Shown: positions 45,074 through 57,416 of the stretch, piece by piece
How positions within the stretch are numbered: the stretch's first letter is position 1
Layout: each line of letters starts with the position of its first letter
DNA from: Favolaschia claudopus
Taxonomy: Eukaryota; Basidiomycota; Agaricomycetes; Agaricales; Mycenaceae
Assembly: GCA_037176885.1 (NCBI GenBank)
Contig: JAWWNJ010000037.1
Location: 1,426,001-1,490,000 of the forward strand
Length of the DNA: 64,000 bases
Direction: 5' to 3'
Notes under the pieces: model-generated
Databases searched by the model: none
Told to the model about the DNA's origin: nothing
The model's input: the letters and a program-made list of their open reading frames with translations, nothing else
Translations under genes and position numbers: made by a program

Positions 45074-45998
45074 CTAGATACTTTCTGAGAATCGTGCTCT
45101 GTATGCCTTCTGGCCGCAAGGGTTACAAAGGTACACTTTTGACTCCGGATGCCGTCGCCATTGTTTGGTTTCCATTCCTCCGCATTCGAAGCATTTACGA
45201 TTTAAACGGGAAACAGCCTGACGGCGGCGATTGGCTGGACCACGGTCTACACCGTCGCGACGAGAGCTATAGTGCGAGCGATCAAACACCTTTCGGAGAC
45301 GATCCTCGTCGAGGTGTCTATCTGCAAGCATGGAGCTGATGAACTCGTAGGGGTCGACGTTTGCTTCGAAGATCATCCGCATGAAGCGCGCGGAAAGATC
45401 GTGCTGTGTGTGGTTGTCGCTGAGCGGGAGTGGAACCTTCTTCGGTGAAGCCAAGGACCCGAAGGTATGCCCTCTGTCTTGAGTGACCTCGTTGAAAGGT
45501 TGACCGGCCATCTCAGCCCCGACAATGGGAATGTCCGTCTCCTTTGTGAGCATTCCTGGGATGGGGTGCGCGTATAGCGGATTCATCCACTCATTGAAAT
45601 GGGCGGGCGTCACTTCGGTGCTCAACGGTCCGAACGCGTTTGGTTGGGGACGGAGGAGATCGAAGGAGAACCCAATATTGGCGTTCCTGCGTATGGCATT
45701 GAGAGGCGGAAAATAGTCGAAGAAGCAACACTCACTGCTCGCCGGCGTTCATATTTGATGACCCTGATGTGTTTGGTGCCTCAAAACGGTCAACAACAAG
45801 CTGAAAGTCATGCATGTCGGTTGCTTGCTGACTGCTGTGGTCGAATGCCAAGCTCAGATTGGGGTCGAAGATGGTAGTGGAGGCCGTATTGTCAGCGATA
45901 TCGAGAGGGTAGTTCCATGTCTGCATTGAAGGCAGGAGCAGATGGTTAGACATCGCGGAGAGAGATGGGTTGTCTGTTAAACGAGAAGCATCGTCCAT
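45074..45998 (-). CDS. GATA-type zinc-finger protein, array member 8
   Basis: Exons 45736..45998 and 45074..45686, intron of 49 nt (45687..45735) from GTGAGT to ACGCAG, phase 2; 291 residues. The start MDDASRLTDNPSLSAM at 45998 keeps the frame. The module reads LSARFMRMIFEANVDPYEFI followed by SSMLADRHLDEDRLRKVFDR, then a basic linker and the finger CFEC-X18-CNPC (KQWRRHPESK), ending GQKAYRARFSESI. The finger is closest to member 3. It lies 22.5 kb from the compact array, but 17.3 kb of this distance is the transposon, so before that insertion it was about 5 kb from member 7. Confidence 0.88.
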
Positions 45999-47059
45999 GT
46001 TTAATTATAAAGACTGAGGGATCTACAGTAATTCTGAGCGCAGATCTATGTTATCCTTCCCACCGTCCTCAAGGCTTTCCAAAGCTAAAATTGAACAACT
46101 TACTTCGGCGCATACTACAGTATCCAGCTCATGGCGATCGGTTAGAGTAAATGTAGATATTTTGGTGATAGTCACAAACCATGTTGTTTCCGCATGTTAG
46201 TCTGACTTGCCTAACAAATATGGAGGTCTGGGGTTAAGAAAATGCATATGACGCTGGGATTTCAACCGTTTTCTCTTACAAACGCTCCGGCCCGCCCCAA
46301 CGGGCGCGTTGAATTGGTTTTAAAGGTTTAAAATAGCTCGTCGGAACAATTCTTTCCGTTTGCGTTCGTTTTGCCCGAGGTCGCAAACGAACAGAACACC
46401 GCAGATTTGATAAGTACAACCTTCAGATTCCAAAAAAAAAAATGAAGAAAACTTGAAAAACATTTTCAGAAATGATCCGTGCGTACGGTCAGGTGACTGT
46501 GTCTTTATGGGGTAAAGTTTTGAGGTCGCCCATTGATCCCATTGATCTTCCAGATTCTTCCTTGTCCCTCAGCCTCGCCTCACGGCCCTCACCTCACTTT
46601 TGTCTGAGCTTGAACTATTTCGGCCTGCTTCTTCGGAATTATGTTCGTAAACGGCTCGATCTTGCAATCTTGGCTCGCTGAGTCGCTCTCTTTCCTCTCG
46701 ACTCCGAGCTTCTTTTCCGGCGAGAATTCTGGCCAAGATTCTGGCGCTCTTCAACGCGTTGAAGTTCTTTCCCCTCACACTCACTCGCAGTGCCAGTATC
46801 AGCTGATCTCCTAGTATGTCGTGGGATCATCGGTGTTTTCCACAGCCTTCGCTACGTTCGCGGATAGTCTCCGGAGCTCCTCGAGGATGAAAAGTAGCTT
46901 CCACGCCGCTGCACAAACTTTCAAGGATTATGAACTCGGCTGTGGTGTCATCTTCATCTACGGTGAGCGGACGAGACTCACTCTTGTCTTTTCCTGCCTT
47001 ACCCTGCGTTAACAGCCTCGTGGACGCCGTGATCTCTCCGGATTATACTTTGGCTCAAC
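45999..47059. other. Upstream region of GATA gene 8, no gene
   Basis: About 1 kb. It contains an A12 run at 46431..46442 and a short GTTTGCG/CGCAAAC inverted repeat near 46358..46390. No gene supported. Confidence 0.4.
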
Positions 47060-48300
47060 ATTGGCTCAGCGCATCACGATCTTGGGTCACTCGCTGCCCA
47101 TCCGCCTCGACCCGCGTGTTTTCGTTCCCTGCGTCACAACCGCCCGGTCCTCCCCCCTCCATCAACCACCCACGGGTGAATGCGTGTGCGTTCACTCCGC
47201 ATCGCACGAGCTGTCGGTGGTTGGTGGGATGCGCCACGTCACCGCCGGCCGATCCATCACCATCAATAGCAACGTCTAGCTGCTTCTCACCCGTCCACGA
47301 CACCCGCCCATGGCCGCGAGTCTTGAGTCTTCATTCTGCCGCAGGGTGTGGGTATCCAAGATGGGGTCGACGTCGACGTTGGCTCGAGCCAGCGTATCAC
47401 TTTTTCGCCCGTGTCTGCGAGGCGGACGTGCGCGCGCGGGAGAGGTCAATGTGAGGGGGAATGGGTGGGACAAAGTGGGTGCGGTGGGGTGGAGGGATGG
47501 TGACGTGGCGGAAGGGAGGATGAGGAGCCGGCGGAATAGGAGGAGAGGGCAGTGCAGCTCGCATTCACGAGCTCTGACCACTTCACGGCAGCGAGCTTGT
47601 CTCTCGCGGGTGAGTATTCGTACACCTTCATCGTATCTACTTCTGACTCACACCTTGTGGCTTCAGGGTCTTCATCGTCGGTCTCACGCCCATCCATCGG
47701 GCGCCGCTGACGCGTTGATGATGTCGTTTCCACCTATCCGCCGCCCACTCTTGCCCGCCGCAATCTCATCTCCCGGTCGAGACTGGCAGACGGCGCGGCG
47801 AAGTCGAAGTGTGAGGGGCGAAGGGGAGGCGGAGGGTGGAGGGGTGGCGCATGGGACGATGAGTGGAGGCATAGGAACGTGTGCGGGCCGGATGGACAAG
47901 GGGAGATGGAGCGAATACGGTGGAGGGATGGAGAAGGCACATGCACCTGCCCACGGATACTTGACCAGTGTGTCCATCGTATGCTTTAACTCCTTTCTTG
48001 TCGGCTCCGTTGCTAACTTACCTTGCTGCTTCAGGCTCCGCGCTATCCATCTCGTCTCGGTCCCGCCGCATTCGCTGCGTCGGTGATGTCGTTTCCATGG
48101 GTGTGGGCAGCCATGCTTGCTCCCCCGTCTCCCCGCCATCTCACAGCCTTTCGTGTCAAGTGCCGCGCCATGAAGTCGAAGGGATACCCACCTCCGACTA
48201 GGGATCCACCGTTACCCGCTGAGGGCGCGGGCCTCGTATTTCCTTCTCGGTATGTATTCGTTCCTTACTTCGCCTTCGTCGAGTCGTTCTTAATGTGACT
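47060..48300 (+). repeat. Decayed dispersed repeat, copy E (two tandem half-units)
   Basis: The most complete example of the family. It shows GCGCCACGTCACCGCCGGCC, CCACGACACCCGCCC, TTCATTCTGCCGCAGGGTGT and GTCGACGTTGGCTCGAGCC. A first intron-like segment (GTGAGTATTCGTACACC to GTGGCTTCAG) leads to GCGCCGCTGACGCGTTGATG. A second similar unit (to TTGCTGCTTCAG) leads to CGCATTCGCTGCGTCGGTGA. Long ORFs on both strands are Arg/Gly/Pro-rich and not conserved among copies. It lies between GATA gene 8 and the dehydrogenase. Confidence 0.6.
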
Positions 48301-48754
48301 GACACCGACCTTCATACCCCAGGTCTCGCTTTCGCCAGGCTTCTCGTGCTTTCATGAGCGCCGGTAGGGTGTGGGCGTGGGCGTGATGTGGATGTGGCGA
48401 TGGAGATGGAGGGGTGGAGTATGCCGAATGTGGGCGGGCTGCGGAGGGTCGACGTGAATCCAAATTGCCTGCAGATTCTGCGATCTAGCCCGGCTAGCCT
48501 GAAAAGCCCCAGCAGAAGTCGTGAGACGCCGAAACGATAAGCGTGCCACGAACATGCTGCACTTGTCTCTGGCCGTTTTTCAGCTATCTTAGACTTCCTC
48601 GTTGACTCGTCTCTGGCTTGCTGAGGAGTAATTTGGCCTTACTTCGATTATATCCTCCCAACAGTCGGTCACTTTGCATTTGAACAATGCGACCCAGTTA
48701 CAAGGAAATCTGGAATGTGTACTTCCCACCAGTGATGGCCCATCCTCGTGGACA

Positions 48755-50275
48755 CTAGAAAGCAAACTTCTCCCCGACAATCTTCTCCGTCACCGTCCAC
48801 AACTTCTTCGCCGTCGCCTGAAGGCAACAGAAAGAAAAAATCAACGTCAATTCACACGCAAGATTCGACCGAGGTACGTACCGGATCGGTACTATGCTCA
48901 GCGGCATCCTTGATGTTGCAGTCGCTGAGGAATGTGCCGCCTTTGTCTGAAAAAGAAGGGTTATTATATTCAATGGTGAGCATATAAGATGAAGAGACGA
49001 CAAAATATTTTCTTACCTTCAAGGCGCGTGTCAAAGGCTGCGGTCATGGTTCTGCGCAATTCAATTCAGGCAAAATTAAGATTGAATAATATTCGGTGGT
49101 GAGGAGAGAGACGTTGACGGGACTTACGTCGCCGCACCCTGCTCAAGTGTCTTCCATGGGTGCTCTTCGACAGGTTTGCCTTCCGCAGAGAGGAAGCCTG
49201 AATGCGAATAAATAAATATTGCCATCAGCACAAAACCAAATTGAATTGAGATATGCATATCGAAACTCACCTCCGGCCTTTAACACCTCCGCAACGGCGG
49301 GTTCTTCTAGCGCGCCAGTGAATATCACTGTGTGCAATGTCAGCAATATCCGCGTAAGAATATAGCATAAAACCAAATAAAACAGAACGCGTACTCCCCG
49401 GCGCCAAACTAAACCCCGCCACCCTCCCCCCCGTCCTCCGCGTCACCTCACTTGCAGTCAAAATCGGCGTACACTTCGTGCCCCAATACGTCTTGAACGC
49501 ATCGAACTCGGCCTCCCTCTCGCGCGCGGTGGGGTGCTCGAGCAAGGCGAAGTCGACGCCGGGGCCCCAGTAGTGTGTGTCGGAGGAGAGAAAGATCACT
49601 CGGGGCTTGGTGTAATTTTGGGGCGAAGAGGCGAGGAGCTTGGGGATGAGGAGGTTGGTGAAGAGCCAGGGGCCGACGTGGTTCGTTGCGTATTGGAGCT
49701 CGATGTTGTCGGCGGTGAGTTGGAGGGTGAAGCCCGTGCGGGTGGCGGCGGCGTTGTTGATCAATACCTGATTCGGCACCCGATTAATTTTCATTGGAGA
49801 TCGGAGGGGAGATACGTACATGGAGCGGATCAGGCAGCGCGTTGATCTCTGCTGCGGCTTTGCGGACGCTGGCGAGGGAGGAGAGGTCGATGGTGAGGCG
49901 GTAGATGTTGGCTGAGGGTGTCTCTTTCTTGATCGCGTCTTCGGAGAGTTTCAGTCTGCGTTCGAATCGATGCAGTTAGTTTGTGTTTGAATAGAAATAA
50001 TTTGAAATATCGCGCCTTTCCTCGTTGTACCCTGCGATGATCAGAAGCTTGGCGTACTTTGCGATGACGCGGGCAGTTTCGAAGCCGATTCCCTTGAGCG
50101 AGGTTCCTGTGATGAGGACTAGATATTGTTTCTCGTCGTAAAAGACGTCTGTGAATCAATAAGCAACGAAACATCACTCACCAGTTTTCCCGCGAATTTC
50201 ATCGGCGAAAATATTTCCAACCTCTTCGGCGGTGGTGTTGAACGAGAAGGTGGGGAGAATTTGAGTAGATGACAT
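48755..50275 (-). CDS. Short-chain dehydrogenase/reductase (agaric type)
   Basis: NAD(P)-dependent oxidoreductase of the SDR superfamily; substrate unknown. Start MSSTQILPTFSFNTTAEEVG at 50275 (an upstream in-frame ATG at 50362 is less likely). The Rossmann motif is VLITGTSLKGIGFETARVIA, followed by LKLSEDAIKKETPSANIYRL, the NNAA motif in HVLINNAAATRTGF, SSDTHYWGPGVDF supplying the Ser, and YWGTK as the YXXXK catalytic pair. The C-terminal exons give VIFTGALEEPAVAEVLKAGG, EEHPWKTLEQGAAT, DKGGTFLSDCNIKDAAEHS and TAKKLWTVTEKIVGEKFAF. The second intron appears to start with GC (after GAGGAAAG, ending GAACGCAG). A GT alternative a few codons earlier would delete YNEER, which family members normally have. 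Otherwise intact. Confidence 0.88.
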
Positions 50276-51590
50276 GCTAGTAGACAAGTAGGTGGTTGTT
50301 GGCGGATTTGGCGGATTGTGAGTTTGCGGCCAGTTAAATATGATTATATTTGTAATGCTCATTAGACACCGGCAGCCGGCGACGAGCGGAGGGCTGCGGT
50401 GTCGCTTTACTACTCAATACCAATCCACTTGATTTGGAATTGAGGATGAGTGCCTGTGATTGTTTGGAGGGTTCGCTTTGTCAGTCGACCACGAAGGAGA
50501 TTTTCGGTTCACCGGAATTGTGCCATATATGGAATCAGGCGATGCGGTTTCGCTGTAGGTGGAGAAATTCTGCCGAATGAGGTTGTGTGCAGAGGTCGAC
50601 GAGATTCGCGAATATGACATTTGGAAGGGATATGACCCGAGGCGAAACGCTCTTGGATGCCAGGTCTTCAAGTTGGCTTGGTCATGGCTGTACCTAGCTG
50701 CCAGCGTAGTGCTTCGTCGAAAATCCGCCGTCGTTAAAGCAATTAGCATGATCTTCCGCAGTCCAGAGATTTGCAGAGGGGAAGAACACTGAACACGGAG
50801 AATGGATGGTGGACGTTCCGGAAGAGAGGAAGAAGCTGACAAAGCATATTGACAGCCGGAGATTTCCATATTCGGCATTGATTCGGCAGTATTCGGCTTT
50901 GCTGTCATTTTCTGAGTTCTCCGCTCATCTCTGTCCCTGTATTCGTCCAAGATCCGCTCAAGGACGACGACAGCGACCTATATGCCTAAAACCTACGACT
51001 CGGAGGCGCCTGCTTTGCTCAAGATTGTCTCGCAAGCTCGGAAACAATGCCACGTCAACCGCACAGTCCGTACGCTGCGCAGTGTTGATTTTCTGCTCCA
51101 ATTCTGCTCTAATTCTCTCAAATAATTCAGCTTCGTGCGCACGAAGTGGCGAGAGAGTGTCTTCCGGGGCTTAGTAATTCAGGATACATGTACGTCAGTG
51201 TATTCCAGGTGCGTCCTATAAGTACTACCTATTGCTTCCGCGGCTCACCACATAAGGGCTGCGTCGAATCCTGTCGAATCGGTGCACGAAATTCGGGTGT
51301 AGTTATGACTGCCTCAGATTTAATGATGTCTCTCATTGTGGCCACTTGTTATGATTGATGAGTCTTTTGCATCTGTTACTCTTACGATGCATTTAATTCG
51401 TACCAGAACGCATACCATCAATCCGCTGCTTTTGAAGGACCCTGCTCGCAAGTCGGTATATCGTTTCTGAGTGTGAATCCGCGAATAACAAGTTCCATCG
51501 CACGCGCACAGACTCCAGCTTGATCGCGGAAGTCCAACAGTACTGCCTCAGTACCTCTGGATCTGGCATCTGTCCTTGATGAATTTATTC
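50276..51590. other. Divergent intergenic region, possible small exon
   Basis: Between the dehydrogenase and the membrane-protein gene. A plus-strand frame from 50981 (MPKTYDSEAPALLKIVSQAR) could splice to LRAHEVARECLPGLSNSG at about 51132, but no further exon or domain follows. I leave it unassigned. Confidence 0.3.
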
Positions 51591-53953
51591 ATGGTAAAGT
51601 TAAAATTCGACGACTCGACAGTACTATTCGGTGCCCTCTCTGAAGTACCACTAGGTAAGCAAAGCCACTCATTCGCCTGCCCGTACGCTTTCTGAATGGT
51701 TTCGATTATTTCAGAGCCAGGAGGCGATCGTTCTGTATTTCTGGAGCAATTCTGTGATCAACTCCCGCTGCCTGATGGAGCACTGGCTTACATCTTGTTC
51801 TCTCAGTATCAGATGAGTTCTCGTTTCCTTTTCATTTGACAAATTTGGCTAAAAGGCGCTGGTGCACATATATAAGCCGCATTGCTGTCGATGTGCTGCT
51901 TCAGCATCACAATGAAGTGGCTGCAACTTCCCGCATTTCTCTTCGACCCGGTGATCCGCGTGTGGAATTTGCGCCTCGCTATACTGCTCAGTGTGATCTA
52001 CCTCTATCTCGTGCTACCAGTGGTGTATGAGGGTGGCTTGGAAGGGTTCGTTTTTAACCGCCCGTCACTGCTTGTCAGTGCGCCTTGCATTATTCTTATT
52101 CACCATGTTTTAATGTGCGTTATCATTCCCTCATCATCGTAAATGAATTCCGATGACATTTAGACTTTTTCCATGCCCGTTGAATGGCACAGCTGTTATG
52201 GATCTATGTATTTTCGGACCGGAGCTATTTTTTGGTCAGCTTGGATAGCACCTGACTGTGACGACGCTGACATGGCTTACAGAAATTCATCAGCTGTACG
52301 TTTTTGCGCACCTCCTCTCGCGGGATTCCGGTTCTTGGCGACTTATTTTGTGGATGTCCATATCCGGAATGATGCTATTGCTCTCCGTCGGTGCGGCAAT
52401 GGCGCGTGTTGGAACAATTGTAAAGGACAAGCATTCTTTCATTCGTCAACGATTTGTCTTTCTCGGAGGTTGTAGGAAGACACGTCCTCATTACACACTG
52501 GTGCGAATATTCCTTGGCCGAGCAATTGCACGGCCGTTGGTGAGGTCTGTAATCACAAAATCAAAGGTCGAAGCTAGTGGATAACATTCATTCGCAGAGG
52601 GGAATCAACGGCTATCGCCATCGCAAGAGCTATCATCGTCGCTGTCATAGCTCTTGGCGTCCCTACGATGGCAGTATATTGGATTCTCATTGCGCCGACG
52701 ACAGCCCAGATATACACCAAATTTCTCGGCTCTCAGGCTGTTAACGATGCGCGCCTCCCACTGGGACCACTTTCTATATTCGTCCTTCTACCTAATTCAG
52801 TTATCGAACCCTATCCGAGTCTCCCAAGTATGCTGGTGAACGTCACTGACAACGGTGAACGATTTTTCCTTTGCACTACCACAAATTATACGGGTGAACT
52901 TGAAAACGAGTTCGTCTATGTTGAATGTATGCCGGTGTGAAAGTCTCCTCCCTCATTCCATACCTCTGATTTTGCTTCTCAGGCCCGTCGCCAGATTTGC
53001 TCCCGCTTGTTGACATTTTTAAAATCACCATCCTCGCTCGGATTCCCAAGGGTAATTCGGTTGCCCGCAGCGTCCAGCCCATTTATGTTGTTGTCACATG
53101 CGGAACAGCTTTACGAGACCTTCTGACATCTCATTGGATTTACAGCACAGGTGTCCTTATGTTCCCTGATTCACATCTAGTTGCAGGATATACTTGGATT
53201 CGTAGGGACCAAATATCACCCCCGTACTGGGGCATTCCATCCGTTCGTATACAATTTCGACAACGGCAATACGCTAATCTGCGAGCAGCCTCCCAGTACG
53301 CTGTTCACCATAGATGTCAACAGCATCCAACCGGACACCAGTGTCACGGACCCGGAACTTGCTTCGCTGACTCTGTACCAAGAAGAAACGGGTTTCACAC
53401 GAATACTCGCAGACACGGTCGATGCAACGGCCCTAACCGGAATCTCCACATTCGGAGGCTTTTGGACATTTCTCGATGGGGCATTTGCGGTGTTCTTTGG
53501 CGCAAATGTGCTTTACTTTATGTTCGGTGGGGCATTTTCATTTAAACTGTGCTTTGTATCTGAGCATCTATAGGACGAAGACCTATGACCGCCCTGGGAA
53601 TCGCCCACATTTTCCAACGGGGTGCCTTAATTCGTCAGTGGAATCAGGACTTCCCCGCCATTCGCACCGAAGGGGGCTTACCTGGTTCCGCAAACGCTGG
53701 AATAGTGGCGTTCATCCGAGACAGGCTCGTGGACTTAGACACGGATCCACGGAATGAAACCGATATTGAAGCTCAAAACTTGGAGATCGAAGCTAAGGAA
53801 CAGCTGACCGAAACTTTTCAACACTCTTCCTGCGTAGAAGATGACGTGATCGTGCGTCCTCGGTCAGCTCGGGGAGAAATTGGGTATATGCTGGATGAGC
53901 TACCATTGCTTGACATAGACCTGGGCTTGAGGGATAACCAGAATCTTCGATAG
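51591..53953 (+). CDS. Multi-exon membrane protein of unknown function
   Basis: Start MVKLKFDDSTVLFGALSEVP at 51591. Intron 51655..51714 (GTAAGC to TTTCAG) joins to PGGDRSVFLEQFCDQLPLPD, and intron 51805..51904 to KWLQLPAFLFDPVIRVWNLR. Hydrophobic segments follow: LAILLSVIYLYLVLPVVY, LLVSAPCIILIHHVL, LILWMSISGMMLLLSVG, AIIVAVIALGVPTMAVYWIL and, near the C-terminus, FAVFFGANVLYFMFG, so at least four to five membrane helices. A lumenal or extracellular loop of about 250 residues between the last two contains NVT and NYT glycosylation sites and a probable beta-rich domain (FVYNFDNGNTLICEQPP). The cytosolic tail (IRTEGGLPGSANAGIVAFIR, acidic end) is hydrophilic. Spliced length is about 600 residues. 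I recall similar uncharacterised agaric proteins but know no function. Confidence 0.7.
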
Positions 53954-56900
53954 TTGAATAGTAGGTCAGTGGCACACCCAATGGCTCAAATAAAAGATAA
54001 AATAAAAATGATACGTCGTGATCCATAATTGTCTTCAAACAATCTAAATGGCGCCTACAGAGAGAAGTACATCATTCGCTTCGCAGGAAATTAATCCAGA
54101 TTGGAGAACTGAAACCACTGAATCCAGCAAACATAAATTCAGACTCTGGTGCGTCGACTCTTTCCAGAGAACATAAGTAGAAATTGTTCGGTCCAGACAA
54201 GAGTGCTAAAGTTGAGGCGACTAAAGCTAAAGGAGGTAACAAAATTATGCGACATATTTCAAACATATTTAAGATACCGTGCTCGAGCCAAGCTCGAGCC
54301 CTGGTTTCTTACTTCTTCAAGTTCTTGGCAAGTTCTTGGTTGAAGTTGGCACGAGTCGAAGCAAAGGCAAATGCCAATTTGACTCGGATGCTTCTTACTA
54401 ATACGTGCCTACCGTGCATACTGTATCTACCATCTACGACTGAGCTCAGCCCTTAATCGAACAGTAAATTCCTTTAAACTTTTCGGATGTTCGGAGGTTC
54501 GGACACATCATGATTCATGATGCATGACAAATGGAACGTGCCGGATTTTTTCTTTGCGCTTATTTGCCGACCTGTCACGGTCTCAGACTCCTCAAGAGTC
54601 CTGGCTTCGCCCCAATTCGTCACGGGTCTTCACGATTGGCCTTCAATTCGTTCAGTACGCCAGAGATGCTCAGCCCGGGCCCCCGTCACCCGCAGCGTCA
54701 AATACTCTGGGGCTCAAGGAGGATTGGAAGACTTTGGCTGCGATACCTCTGAGCTGGCATTCGCGAAGAAGGCTAGAACCGAACTCTCGGCTTCGCTGGG
54801 TTTCAGTGTGTATGGATGGTTTCTGGCGTATATCTCTAGTCTCATACATGCATTACCGTCAAAGGATCACCTCTACTTATCCCCCCGCGTCATTCTTCTC
54901 GGCTTTGAGCGAGCATCCAGACGCACTCGCGGTTTTTGCCTTTCCTCGTGTCTCGCTACCTCGATACGTTGCCGCTGCGTTTTGCATCGCTACCTTCAAA
55001 CTCACAACACCACGGCTGGCTACAAAACTTGGCCTCGCCTCTTTTGGCGTAGAACCCGAAGAATACGTCGACCTGTTTCGTGCACGGTCGTATACAGCTC
55101 CCTCGTTACTGACACGTTCTCCCCAGTGGCCAGGCATCGCCCGCGTTGTCGGTGAGTCAGACATGCCTGTTACTCCAACAAATTCCAAGTTTCCCAGTTT
55201 CCCTTGCCAGACATCATCCATGGGCTGCATAGTGCATCGACAACGCGGTCTTGCGTCATCGATGCCCTCGTCTCATCGTCAGCACCACAGTGGGATCCCC
55301 CCTGGTGGTGACCCCTCGGCCCAGGACTGCTACTGCAATTAGCATCGTCCTTTCCATCATGTCGGGTCGGGGTAGCTACGGCTGAAGCTAAGGCCGAATC
55401 TTGCTGTCCATGATCTACCCCCCTTGACGCCTCGCTCCCTTGAAATCTCTCATCGCTCCTCATCGTCGCGGGCTCCTCCATTGTCCATCTTCGCTCGTTG
55501 TAAGTCTTTCCTCTTCCTTAACCAGCATTTCTGCAACGAACTTGTTCTCTGCAGGGTCATAAACGCCGCGAGCCTCGTCCTCTAGACGCAGGAGACCCGG
55601 CTCGCATCGATCTGCCGTTTCCACCGGTTGTGATGCGCACGAAAGCGGTGGCTTTATGTACGTCTTTCCTCTCTACCGATTCGCCAGGACCCAACGAGCA
55701 TCTCCTTCGCAGAACTTCGTCGCTCTCCCACCTTGTGTCGTGTATTCCACTGCCACGCACTTGAGCACGCGGTACCCCCACTCGACGCGGACGTATCACG
55801 GATAAACGGTCGGGGTGCTGATCGTACACTCACATATTCCGCTTCTCGGCTTCGGCATACCTTCACCCGACGACGCTCGTCGCGCTCCCGTCTCAGTCAA
55901 CCCTCTCTTCAGCCCTGTCGTGGTTATACTCTCGAGCTTGGCGGATTGACGATGCCGGCGTGTCCTCCTGACAGCGTTCGCGGTGCGCACTGGCGAGGCG
56001 GGAATGTGTGGAGGTTCCGCTGAGGGAGCTTCTTGTGACGGGTCTTTCGGGTGTGGTCAGGGATACTACCGAGGCCCGAGGGACCGACGTGGGATGAGGA
56101 GATATTTCGAGGCGATGGAAAGTTACCGGGCGCTAGATATCGATGGCGGCGATATGAGGCGGGGAAGGCTAGCGGCGGCGGCGCTTGGATGGGCAATGGT
56201 GGCTGACGACGGCTGGCGAATACCCGACGTCGAGCTCGACTTTGCCTCTCCGCGCGGCCTCTGCTTTCCGTCATCCTCCCCCCCACCGCCTCCATCTCGG
56301 TCCCTGGACTCGGTGGAGCATATGTTGGGCTACTGTTTGCGCGGCTCCCTAGCATACTGCTCTGGAGACAGGAGGCGCAGCACGGCTGGCGGTGGCTAGG
56401 CGAAGAGTCAGCCGCTCACGCAGGGTCGTCTCGAATAGGGTCAAAGTCCTGCACGGAAGGTGGTAGCGTTCGTGTTGGATTTGTACGTTTCTGCTCGCTC
56501 TCGCGAGCTTCTCAGCTGGGGCAGAGCGAGCGAGGCGAGATAACGGGAGAAGAGGACAGCAGAAATTACCGGATTTGGAAATCTCCGCTTTTCAGGCGAT
56601 TAGTCAGCCACTTCCAACGCGGGCCATACTCTCAAGTGCTTTCCATTTATAGCCTTACCTTTACCTGTTGAGTACAAGTAACTCTTTCGCGCTGGGCCCT
56701 CCGTATCCCGCGTTTCAATGAGAATCTCGGCTACCAGTCTCATCGTCGTGCAATTTTGAATTATCCTGAACATGTTCAGTGACACTATCTCCTTGCTCGC
56801 TATACCCTGGACTCACGTATCAATATAACTACCGATATCGCACATCTCTTCCTTAACTCTCTACCTTCACTCGAGCTTTTCCGCGATCTCCGATTGACAT

Positions 56901-57416
56901 CTAAACTCAGTCTCAAACCCCGTCAAATGAATACGTTCCCTGGAGTATTATTTTATGCCGATCTTCCGCCGGGTTCCGCCGCGATCCGCAGACAAGCCGG
57001 GCGTTACATGGTCACCTGCCTGTGACCCTCTTGTTCTCATCTTTCCATGATCTCGACGAGGACGATTGCCGCGCAAGCTTCTGCGTATGATATTTGGTCC
57101 CTCTACTCTCACAGACCCTCACCCGACGACGTTGGTAGTGCTGAGCTGTGGTCCGCGGTGGTCCATACTCTCAGCCTGAAATACTGTTCTCGGCGACAAA
57201 TCAAGACCCTACTGTGCTCAATTACCTGCGAGAAGTCATTCAGCAGGAAAACTATAGTGGTACAAGGACTAATCTGAGCCAGGTCAAAATTTCAACTTGG
57301 ATTTACAATCTATCTATTCCTCGTTAATGAATCTGTCGCCTTGTGGCAATTGATCCACAGACAAGATCAATTCCGTTCGTCCCCTCCGCCTCCATCCAAA
57401 ATAACCTTCTGACTGA
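53954..57416. other. 3.5-kb stretch without a convincing gene
   Basis: ORFs reach 272 codons (54524..55342, plus) but are Ser/Arg/Pro-rich, overlap equally long frames in other phases and show no domain. Splice-like GTAAGT...CTGCAG signals occur at 55499..55555 between Ser/Arg-rich frames, so a decayed gene is possible. A short direct repeat (CTCGAGCC, TTCAAGTTCTTGG) lies near 54280..54350. Confidence 0.4.

Noticed and set aside
47310..48086. 258-codon plus-strand ORF and opposite ORFs
   Set aside because: They lie in repeat copy E and are not conserved in the other copies of the repeat.
54524..55342. 272-codon plus-strand ORF
   Set aside because: Arg/Ser/Pro-rich composition, an equally long frame in another phase, and no domain.
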